Of a DNA stretch of 64,000 bases, positions 57,850-64,000 are shown piece by piece. The stretch's first letter is position 1, and each line of letters begins with the position of its first letter. The DNA is taken from NCBI RefSeq assembly GCF_001678945.1, contig NZ_CP015124.1, positions 3,324,001-3,388,000 on the forward strand, written 5' to 3'. The notes under the pieces are model-generated. The model had not been told where the DNA came from. It saw only the letters and a list, made by a program, of their open reading frames with translations, and did no database searches. The translations under genes and the position numbers were made by a program. This DNA comes from Phaeobacter gallaeciensis. Lineage in GTDB: Bacteria > Pseudomonadota > Alphaproteobacteria > Rhodobacterales > Rhodobacteraceae.

Positions 57850-58180
57850 GATTTCCTTTGATGATTTCCTGAAGGTTGATATCCGCGTCGGCACCGTGGT
57901 GCGGGCAGAACCCTACCCGGAGGCGCGCAAACCGGCGATCAAGATGTGGATCGATTTCGGCGATGACATCGGTGAGAAGAAAACCTCGGCCCAGGTGACC
58001 GCGCATTACACGCCGGAAACGCTGGTGGGAAAACAGGTTGTGGCGGTGGTCAATTTCCCGCCGCGCCAGATCGGCAAGTTCATGTCCGAGGTTCTGGTGC
58101 TTGGCCTGCCGGATGAGGCCGGGGAGATCCGGCTGATCGGGCCGGATGGTCCGGTGCCATTGGGCGGAAGGATGCACTGA
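57842..58180 (+). CDS. tRNA-binding domain protein, CsaA-like
   Basis: 112 residues from GTG 57842, inside the end of proC. FDDFLKVDIRVGTVVRAEPY, the OB-fold strand IKMWIDFGDDIGEKKTSAQV and VVNFPPRQIGKFMSEVLVLG match the CsaA/EMAP-type tRNA-binding domain as a stand-alone protein. CsaA has been linked to export chaperoning in Bacillus. It is co-transcribed with proC and the following dehydrogenase. Confidence 0.9.
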   Translation: MAEISFDDFLKVDIRVGTVVRAEPYPEARKPAIKMWIDFGDDIGEKKTSAQVTAHYTPETLVGKQVVAVVNFPPRQIGKFMSEVLVLGLPDEAGEIRLIGPDGPVPLGGRMH

Positions 58181-58183
58181 GCG

Positions 58184-59134
58184 ATGAAACTTTGGATTAC
58201 CCGGCCGATGACAGCGGCTGTCGAGGCGCGCGCGCGGGAAGAGTTCGATGTGGATATCCGCCCCGATACGGGCGTGCTGAGCCGCGCGGAAATGCAGCGT
58301 GCCTTGCGGGATTATGACGTGGTCATGCCGACGCTGGGCGACCGGTTCGATGCCGAGATCTTTGCCGCGGTGCCTGCGCCACGGTGTCGGCTGCTGGCGA
58401 ATTTCGGCGTTGGCTACAACCATATTGACGTAGAGGCCGCCCGGGCCGCCGGTGTTGCTGTGACAAACACGCCGGGCGCGGTCACCGATGCGACTGCCGA
58501 TATCGCGATGACCTTGCTGCTGATGTCGGCCCGCCGCGCAGGCGAGGGGGAGCGGCTCGTGCGCGATGGCAGCTGGGAAGGCTGGCACCCGACCCAGATG
58601 CTGGGTCAGCATGTTACGGGCAAGACCGTCGGCATCGTCGGCCTTGGCCGCATCGGGGCCGCCATCGGGCAGCGCTGCCATTTCGGATTTGGCATGAAGG
58701 TCCTCTACACCGCCCGCAGCGACAAGGATCCGGGTTTCCCTGTCTCCCGTTGCGCCAACCTGTCAGAGATGGCCGCGCAGGTCGATTTCCTGGTGGTTGC
58801 CGTGCCCGGTGGCGCCGACACCCGGCATATGGTGGATGAAGCGGTGCTTGCGGCGATGCAGCCTCATGCGCATTTGATCAATATCGCCCGCGGCGAGATC
58901 GTGAAGGAAGCGGCCCTGATCACCGCTTTGCAAGAGCAGCGCATCGCCGGGGCAGGCCTTGATGTTTATGAATTCGAACCCGAGGTGCCCGAGGTGCTGC
59001 GCGCGCTTGATCGCGTCACCCTGCTGCCGCATCTGGGCACGGCCACCGAAGAGGTGCGCAGCAACATGGGGCATATGGTGCTGGACAATGTCGCGGCCTT
59101 CATCGCCGGGCAGAAACTGCCCAACCCCGTCTGA
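58184..59134 (+). CDS. D-isomer-specific 2-hydroxyacid dehydrogenase
   Basis: 316 residues. The NAD-binding loop is VGIVGLGRIGAAIGQRC, and the catalytic residues are in LINIARGEIVKEAAL (Arg), DVYEFEPEVPEVL (Glu) and LLPHLGTATEEVR (His). FGVGYNHIDVEAARAAGVAV is the usual start of the second half. It is close to glyoxylate/hydroxypyruvate reductases, but the exact substrate is unproven. It starts three bases after the preceding gene's stop. Confidence 0.9.
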   Translation: MKLWITRPMTAAVEARAREEFDVDIRPDTGVLSRAEMQRALRDYDVVMPTLGDRFDAEIFAAVPAPRCRLLANFGVGYNHIDVEAARAAGVAVTNTPGAVTDATADIAMTLLLMSARRAGEGERLVRDGSWEGWHPTQMLGQHVTGKTVGIVGLGRIGAAIGQRCHFGFGMKVLYTARSDKDPGFPVSRCANLSEMAAQVDFLVVAVPGGADTRHMVDEAVLAAMQPHAHLINIARGEIVKEAALITALQEQRIAGAGLDVYEFEPEVPEVLRALDRVTLLPHLGTATEEVRSNMGHMVLDNVAAFIAGQKLPNPV

Positions 59135-59149
59135 GCCACTCGGGGACGG

Positions 59150-59740
59150 TCAGGCTTTTGAGCCGTCCCCAACCGCTTCGCGCCAGTGACGGCGGCAGAG
59201 CGAGACATAAGTTTCATTGCCGCCGATCTGCACCTGATCACCCGTGGTGATCGCACGGCCCTGATCGTCCTGCCGGATCACCATGGTGGCCTTCTTGCCG
59301 CAATGGCAGATGGTTCGCACCTCGCGCATTTCATCGGCCAGCGCCAAGAGGGTGGCGGATCCGGGAAACAGGTTGCCCTGAAAATCCACCCGCAGCCCGT
59401 AGCACAGAACCGGCACCCCCAGATCATCGACCACACGGGCCAGTTGCCAGACCTGATCTGGCGACAGGAATTGTGCTTCGTCCACAAAAATACTGGCAAC
59501 GCTGCCTTGTGACAGGCGTAATTTGATTTTTGCGAACAGGTCCTCGCCCGCACTGAACACATCGGCCTCGGCGCTGATGCCAATCCGCGAAGCAATCCGG
59601 CCCTTACCTGCCCGGTCATCGACACGTGCGGTCAGAAGGTAGGTGTCCATGTTGTTTTCGCGGTAGTTGTGCGAGGCCTGAAGCAGCACGGCGGATTTAC
59701 CGGCATTCATGGTGGAGTAGTTGAAATAGAGCTTTGCCAT
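59150..59740 (-). CDS. tdk: thymidine kinase
   Basis: 196 residues, type II. The P-loop region is YFNYSTMNAGKSAVLLQASH, the Asp of Walker B is in IFVDEAQFLSPDQVW, and zinc ligands occur in CHCGKKATMV and YVSLCRRHW. It phosphorylates thymidine for salvage. Convergent with the dehydrogenase gene (15-base gap). Complete. Confidence 0.96.
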   Translation of the reverse strand: MAKLYFNYSTMNAGKSAVLLQASHNYRENNMDTYLLTARVDDRAGKGRIASRIGISAEADVFSAGEDLFAKIKLRLSQGSVASIFVDEAQFLSPDQVWQLARVVDDLGVPVLCYGLRVDFQGNLFPGSATLLALADEMREVRTICHCGKKATMVIRQDDQGRAITTGDQVQIGGNETYVSLCRRHWREAVGDGSKA

Positions 59741-60177
59741 GCGTGCGGTTTACCCTTTGGCAATGGCTGAGTGAACCGCAAAACAATCCCGGATCGTGAG
59801 GATGCAGAGGGCGGTGCGGATCACAGGATTCGAACCCTGGTGTCCAAAATACGCCCCCCCACAGCAGCCCGACCAGTCCGGGTCGAAATAGACCCTAGGG
59901 ATGGATACAGGCACGCGCCACTGGGGAGGACGCCTAAAGAAGGATATGTCGTACACCCGAAACAGATGCTTGACCTCTCCCACTCATATTGAAGCGCAAC
60001 CTCACTCACAAAGTTTGCTTCAACCCCAAACAAAGATGCACAATAGCATCTGGGCCACTCGTTAAATCCCTGAAAACCCAAGGGATGGCGCTAGTATTGC
60101 AATTCGTTTAAAAGGACTTCATGGGAAATTAACAAGTTCATTCCCCGCCCCGGGGCGGCTTATGAGGCAAGATTTAC
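59741..60177. other. 437-base region with a tRNA-like 3' fragment
   Basis: No credible gene. At 59814-59841 the minus strand carries a T-loop sequence (GGTTCGAATCC) with an acceptor-like end (GATCCGCACC), but the 5' half of a tRNA is missing and the T stem is imperfect. From ~59940 to 60130 the sequence is AT-richer than its surroundings. A perfect 14-base palindrome CCGCCCCGGGGCGG (60145-60158) lies 20 bases before the next gene. Confidence 0.45.
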
Positions 60178-60648
60178 ATGGCAGAGATCGGCAGGTACCT
60201 GAAAAAGCATACCGAAGCGCTGGTTAAGGACGTTGGCATAGAGGCCGCCTGTCAGATTACAGGCAAGTCCAAGGCGACATTGGGTCGTTACTATTCAGAC
60301 AATGCCGAACATACGGAACGGTTCATGCCGGTGGATTCCGTGGCCAAACTTGAGGGGGCTGCTTCTTTTCCGCATGTGACCTCGGCGCTCGCGGATCTGA
60401 AGAATATCACGCTGTCCTATAATCACTCCGACGATTCGGGCGTGGAAAGTGTCGGGCGCACAGGCGGGGTGAATGCCGACGTGATCGCGCTGAGCCAGCG
60501 GTTTGCAACCCTGATGAGCGAATATCAGGAAGCCATCGCTGATGGCATCATCACCGTCAATGAGGCCAAGCGCTTGCTGCGGGAAACGGTCCTTTTGCAG
60601 CAGGTCCTGCTGGATATGAAATTGCATCTCGAAGAAGAGAGCAACTGA
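60178..60648 (+). CDS. hypothetical protein, possible phage-type regulator
   Basis: 156 residues. The first ~55 (GRYLKKHTEALVKDVGIEAA, QITGKSKATLGRYYSD) look like a helix-turn-helix of the kind seen in phage CII/CP76-like proteins. MPVDSVAKLEGAASFPHVTS follows, with a C-terminal helical part (SQRFATLMSEYQEAIADGII, LLQQVLLDMKLHLEEES) suggesting oligomerisation. No phage genes are nearby. It could be a domesticated regulator. Function unassigned. Confidence 0.6.
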   Translation: MAEIGRYLKKHTEALVKDVGIEAACQITGKSKATLGRYYSDNAEHTERFMPVDSVAKLEGAASFPHVTSALADLKNITLSYNHSDDSGVESVGRTGGVNADVIALSQRFATLMSEYQEAIADGIITVNEAKRLLRETVLLQQVLLDMKLHLEEESN

Positions 60649-60722
60649 CGCTCTCGGACGTTTCATTGCGGGGCAGTAGTCCCGCTGGTAGGCTCCGACG
60701 GACTGCGGGGCCTTTTCCGTTT

Positions 60723-61850
60723 TCAGCCCATATGGCGGCGCAGGATCGCCGAGCCGACCGAATAGCCGGCGCCGAAGGAACAGATCAGGCCAATTTCCTG
60801 GTCGGCCATGTCATCGGAATTCTGCGCAAAGGCGATGATCGAGCCTGCCGATGATGTATTGGCATAGTCTTGCAGGATATTGGGCTGTTCGCCGGGCTCG
60901 GGGGTGCGGCCCAGAACCTTTTTGCCGATGAAATCATTCATCGCCTTGTTCGCCTGATGCAGCCACAGGCGCTTCAGGTCATCATTGGCGATGCCACTGT
61001 CAGCTAGGTGGGTGCTGATGTGCTCGCTGACCATGGGTAGCACTTCCTTGAACACTTTGCGGCCATTCTGCATGAACTGCATGTCGCGGCGGTCCGCAAC
61101 CCCGTCGGGGCGCGAGCGGCGCAAGAAGCCGTTGTTGTTTCGGATATTGTTGGAAAATTCGGTGGCACAGCGGGTCGACAGGATTTCGAAATGCGGCCCC
61201 TTGGCGTCTTCGATCCGTTCGACCAGGGTTGCGGTCGCCACATCGCCAAAGATGAAGTGGCAGTCACGGTCGCGCCACTCCAGATGGCCCGAGCAGATTT
61301 CGGGGTTGACCACCAGCGCTGAGCGGATGCTGCCAGAGCGGATCATATCCGCAGCCACCTGCAGGCCAAACGTGGCCGAGGAACAGGCGACGTTCATGTC
61401 GAATGCAAATCCGTCGATGCCGAGGAGTTTCTGGATCTCGATCGCCACCGCGGGGTAGGGGCGCTCCATATTGGAGGCCGCACAGATCACGGCGTCTACG
61501 TCGCCCGCGGTCTTGCCAGCCTGTGCCAGAGCCTTGGTCGCCGCATCGACGGCCATTTCCGCCATGATGCCCGGTTCGTCATCGCTGCGCTGGCGCAGCA
61601 GCGGGTGCATGACCTCGGGGTCGAGAATTCCCGTCTTGTCCATCACATAGCGCTGCTCGATGCCAGAGGCCTTGACGATGAACTCTTCCGAGGAGTGCTG
61701 CATCGGGGCCATTTCGCCCGCTGCGATGGCCTCGGCGTTCTTTTCGTTCATGCGGTCGGCGTAGGCGTTGAACGCCACGACCAGCTCGGCATTGGTGATG
61801 ATCTGAGACGGGGTGAAGACCCCGGTGCCGGTTATGGCGGCTGTGTGCAT
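60723..61850 (-). CDS. beta-ketoacyl-ACP synthase III-like (FabH family)
   Basis: 375 residues from the ATG at 61850. The catalytic triad is visible: Cys156 in NVACSSATFG, His298 in LWLHQANKAM and Asn331 in YANTSSAGS. It is longer than FabH of fatty-acid initiation (~317) and has an insertion region after the N-terminus (AEAIAAGEMAPMQHSSEEF), as in homologues that accept longer acyl chains. It probably condenses malonyl-ACP with an acyl thioester. Divergent from marR across a strong dyad. Confidence 0.88.
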   Translation of the reverse strand: MHTAAITGTGVFTPSQIITNAELVVAFNAYADRMNEKNAEAIAAGEMAPMQHSSEEFIVKASGIEQRYVMDKTGILDPEVMHPLLRQRSDDEPGIMAEMAVDAATKALAQAGKTAGDVDAVICAASNMERPYPAVAIEIQKLLGIDGFAFDMNVACSSATFGLQVAADMIRSGSIRSALVVNPEICSGHLEWRDRDCHFIFGDVATATLVERIEDAKGPHFEILSTRCATEFSNNIRNNNGFLRRSRPDGVADRRDMQFMQNGRKVFKEVLPMVSEHISTHLADSGIANDDLKRLWLHQANKAMNDFIGKKVLGRTPEPGEQPNILQDYANTSSAGSIIAFAQNSDDMADQEIGLICSFGAGYSVGSAILRRHMG

Positions 61851-61970
61851 GGTAACGGATCCCGAGTTCGCAAAGTGCCGTATATCTGGGCATTTTGCGT
61901 GCGGAAGGTCAAGGTCAGCCGCAAGCTGCCGCAGGGGCAAGCAGGAACAGTGGGGCAGTGTTCGGGGAAT

Positions 61971-61996
61971 GTGAACTTCTTCACATGAAAAGTTCA
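61971..61996. promoter_or_regulatory. operator candidate between fabH-like gene and marR
   Basis: TGAACTT, eleven bases, AAGTTCA (61972-61996) is a perfect dyad, and the spacer holds TTCA-CA-TGAA. A second overlapping dyad is GTGAA-N4-TTCAC (61971-61984). MarR proteins bind such 16-25-base palindromes in their own promoter region; the marR start is 80 bases away. Confidence 0.6.
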
Positions 61997-62076
61997 TTCG
62001 CTGAAGTAATCTGCCGCGAATCCCGCACCACGGCGATCCGCTGGTGCACACCCTATTTGCAACCGGGCCTGGCCTC

Positions 62077-62556
62077 ATGACCGATGACACCTTGCAGCTA
62101 TCGCCGGAGATCCGGTCTCTTATGGGCGTTTACGCGCTCTACTGGATGCTGGACGATGCGGTTGAGCGTATGGATCAGGCGCCGCGGATCGGGCGGTTGG
62201 AAAGCCGGATCCTGATCCGGCTGGACCGGCCCCGGCGCATGGGGGCGCTGGCACAACTGTTGCTGACCGGCCCCCCGTCCGTCACCGCGGCAGCGGATCG
62301 GCTTGAGGAGATGGGTCTTGTGCAGCGGCTGCCCGATCCGGACGACCGGCGGGCACTGTTGCTGCATCTGACCGACCGGGGCCGCACCGTGCGGAGCCAG
62401 CTGGACGAGGAGGCCCGCCGACTGTTCCGCCAGGTCTCTGGCCTCTCAACGGACGAGATCGCGCAGTTCGCGGCGCTATGTGAAAAAATACATGATACGA
62501 GTACAGGAAACGGCGCCCCGCTGGGATGCCCGGATCCGAAAGGAGACAGAGAATGA
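62077..62556 (+). CDS. MarR family transcriptional regulator
   Basis: 159 residues from the ATG at 62077. The winged helix lies at MGALAQLLLTGPPSVTAAAD, RLEEMGLVQRLPDPDDRRAL and LLHLTDRGRTVRSQL, the typical MarR wing with DDRRA. The stop overlaps the start of the efflux gene by four bases (ATGA), so regulator and pump are coupled. It probably represses the pump and itself through the dyad at 61972. Ligand unknown. Confidence 0.92.
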   Translation: MTDDTLQLSPEIRSLMGVYALYWMLDDAVERMDQAPRIGRLESRILIRLDRPRRMGALAQLLLTGPPSVTAAADRLEEMGLVQRLPDPDDRRALLLHLTDRGRTVRSQLDEEARRLFRQVSGLSTDEIAQFAALCEKIHDTSTGNGAPLGCPDPKGDRE

Positions 62557-63611
62557 AAATCTTCCACCGAGTGTCACGGCTGATGCTGCCCGCGCTCGCC
62601 CTCTCGGCCCTGGTGCAGGCAGGGCCGCTGGCGGCGCAAGAGACGGCCAAACCGGTCAAGCTGCTGAAAACGCAGGCGGGCAGCGTGTTGGTTGAGCGCC
62701 AGTTCTTTGGTCAGGTGGCGGCGAAACAATCCGTCGACCTTGCCTTTCAGGTGGGCGGTCAGGTGCTGGAGTTTCCGGTGGCGCAGGGCACCGTGGTGCC
62801 CGAAGGGCAGCTTGTTGCGCAACTGGACCTGGAACCTTTTGAGCTGAAACTGGAACAGGCCCGGCTGCAAAAGGCGCAGGCGGACCGCACGGTGGCACGG
62901 ATGGAGAAACTGACCGGGACGGTCAGCCAGGTGTCCATCGATGATGCGGAAACCCAGGCTGGTCTGGCCGGGGTCGCCCTGCGGGATGCAGAATACGCCT
63001 TGCAGCATGCGACGCTGACGGCGCCCTTCGATGCGCTGGTCTCCAGCCGCGAGGTCGAGAAATTCACCACGGTCAGCGCCGGGACGCCCATCGTCCGGCT
63101 GCACGATATGTCTGAACTGCACATCAAGGTGGATGTGCCTGAAATCCTGTTTCAGCAGGCAAATGCAGATGAAAAGGTGGATATCACGGCCTCCTTCCCG
63201 GGCTGGGACGCCACCTATCCGGTTGAAATTCTTGAATTCGATGCCGAGGCGAGCAGCGTTGGGCAGACCTACCGGGTGACCTTCCGTCTGGCGCCTCCTA
63301 AGGATCGGCAGATCCTGCCCGGGGCCTCGGTTTCAGTGCGGGTGCTGGTCAATACCGGTGCTGCGGCGATCCGCCTGCCGGCAACGGCCATCGTGGTGTC
63401 CCCCGAAGGGCAGACTGGTGTGATGGTCTTTAGCCCCACCGGGGCCGACAATGGCACGGTCGCCTGGCGGCCTGTCACTGTGACGCCGACGCAGTATGGC
63501 GATTTCACCGTCACCGAAGGTCTGACTGGCGGTGAAGAGGTGGTTCTGGCGGGCGGCACCGCCCTGTCGGACGGGCAGGCGGTACGCCGCTTTGCCGGTT
63601 TCGCGAACTGA
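62553..63611 (+). CDS. RND efflux periplasmic adaptor (membrane fusion protein)
   Basis: 352 residues from the ATG at 62553 behind AAAGGAGA. A signal peptide (LMLPALALSALVQAGPLAA) leads into the lipoyl half-motif DLAFQVGGQVLEFPVAQGTV, VVPEGQLVAQLDLEPFELKL. A helical hairpin follows (QARLQKAQADRTVARMEKL), then ATLTAPFDALVSSREVEKFT and beta-barrel strands. It links the inner-membrane pump to an outer-membrane channel. The pump gene follows after ten bases. Confidence 0.94.
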   Translation: MKIFHRVSRLMLPALALSALVQAGPLAAQETAKPVKLLKTQAGSVLVERQFFGQVAAKQSVDLAFQVGGQVLEFPVAQGTVVPEGQLVAQLDLEPFELKLEQARLQKAQADRTVARMEKLTGTVSQVSIDDAETQAGLAGVALRDAEYALQHATLTAPFDALVSSREVEKFTTVSAGTPIVRLHDMSELHIKVDVPEILFQQANADEKVDITASFPGWDATYPVEILEFDAEASSVGQTYRVTFRLAPPKDRQILPGASVSVRVLVNTGAAAIRLPATAIVVSPEGQTGVMVFSPTGADNGTVAWRPVTVTPTQYGDFTVTEGLTGGEEVVLAGGTALSDGQAVRRFAGFAN

Positions 63612-63621
63612 GGGCGGGCAG

Positions 63622-64000
63622 ATGGATATTGCACGCGGCTCAATCGAAAAACCGCTTTATACATGGCTGATCATGTTGATCGCCCTGTTCGGGGGCATCT
63701 GGGGTTTCCTGTCGCTGGGACGGCTTGAGGATCCGGCCTTTACCATCAAACAGGCTGTCATCGTGACCCAGTATCAGGGCGCCACGGCAGAGCAGGTGGC
63801 GCTGGAGGTCTCTGAACCGCTGGAGTCTGCGATCCAGAAAATGGCCGAGGTCGATATCATCACCTCGATCAACCAGCCGGGCCAATCCCTGATCGAAGTT
63901 GAAATCAAATCGACCTATGACGGCAGCGAGCTTCCCGCCGTCTGGACCAAACTGCGCGCGAAGATCCGCGATGCGGCCCTGTCCCTGCCCGAAGGCACAA
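63622..64000 (+). CDS. RND efflux inner-membrane transporter (truncated at right edge)
   Basis: The first 126 codons only. The start ATG at 63622 opens DIARGSIEKPLYTWLIMLIA, the first membrane helix of AcrB-type pumps. YQGATAEQVALEVSEPLESA, then INQPGQSLIEVEIK, is the PN1 porter subdomain start. It is the energised pump of the marR-adaptor-pump operon. The rest, and any outer-membrane factor, lie outside the window. Confidence 0.93.
   Translation, partial: MDIARGSIEKPLYTWLIMLIALFGGIWGFLSLGRLEDPAFTIKQAVIVTQYQGATAEQVALEVSEPLESAIQKMAEVDIITSINQPGQSLIEVEIKSTYDGSELPAVWTKLRAKIRDAALSLPEGT

Noticed and set aside
59814..59890. Complete tRNA gene on the minus strand
   Set aside because: The T-loop is present but no 5' acceptor half (GCGGATC-type), D arm or anticodon stem can be folded, and the T stem has mismatches.
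59821..60081. An 86-codon minus-strand frame in the gap after tdk
   Set aside because: No clear ribosome site, no recognisable fold, and it runs through the tRNA-like fragment.

Overview
The window reads as an ordinary stretch of chromosome from a GC-rich marine alphaproteobacterium of the Rhodobacterales, most likely the Roseobacter group. The evidence is indirect but consistent: an F1 operon in the order atpH-atpA-atpG-atpD-atpC without F0 genes, several families typical of the group (DUF2125, DUF1150, DUF2161, TIGR01459 HAD hydrolase, Hint-domain protein), a fused sulfate adenylyltransferase/APS kinase, an overlapping lgt-methyltransferase-pgeF operon, and groESL under a CIRCE element. I see no complete insertion sequence, prophage, CRISPR array, rRNA or complete tRNA.

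Layout. 1-5.0 kb: a truncated Lrp/AsnC regulator divergent from a class-V aminotransferase, then hisC-tyrA-extensin-like protein joined by 4-base overlaps. 5.0-13.6 kb: envelope and proteostasis genes, namely a DUF2125 protein, a ChaC-like gamma-glutamylcyclotransferase, a MotA/TolQ-like plus MotB/OmpA-like pair whose second member carries a very long coiled coil, an M23 peptidase, and clpA behind an RpoH-like promoter. 13.7-15.3 kb: gloB and a divergent methyltransferase. 15.7-20.6 kb: the F1 ATP synthase operon and its terminator, followed by a small H-type lectin gene. 21-33 kb: prs, a thioredoxin-fold isomerase with an alpha/beta hydrolase, a LysR regulator divergent from an NTF2-like protein, ribF-ycgN-ltaE, a MaoC dehydratase, a HAD hydrolase, a Gly-rich secreted protein, a GlxA-type regulator, a GFA protein, ppaC and a TraB/GumN protein. 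33.5-42.9 kb: a DUF2161 protein, groES-groEL, a Cys-rich secreted protein, an EamA transporter, a lipase-like hydrolase overlapping a stand-alone phnM, purE-purK, and hsp20-DUF1150 behind an RpoH-like promoter. 43-50 kb: a PhzF protein, two convergent family-10 glycosyltransferases, sat-cysC, and a membrane adenylate cyclase with a ferredoxin domain. 50-57 kb: trxB divergent from an Lrp-type gene, a Hint protein, an unlisted 50-residue basic protein, pgeF-methyltransferase-lgt, ubiK and ybjN. 57-64 kb: proC with a tRNA-binding protein and a 2-hydroxyacid dehydrogenase, tdk, a phage-style regulator, a FabH-like synthase, and marR with an RND efflux operon that runs off the right edge.

How the parts work together. 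Most of the window is housekeeping: energy (F1), nucleotide precursors (prs, purEK, tdk), amino acids (hisC, tyrA, proC, ltaE) and envelope building (lgt, pgeF, M23, extensin-like). Three heat-shock loci (clpA, groESL, hsp20) carry recognisable control sites. A near-symmetric operator lies between the FabH-like gene and marR. The least ordinary items are the coiled-coil stator-like pair, the putative diheme/[2Fe-2S] adenylate cyclase, the paired GT10 genes beside sulfate activation, the small basic protein at 52.8 kb, and the structured intergenic region with DnaA-box-like sites before ybjN. None of them proves a new system from sequence alone.
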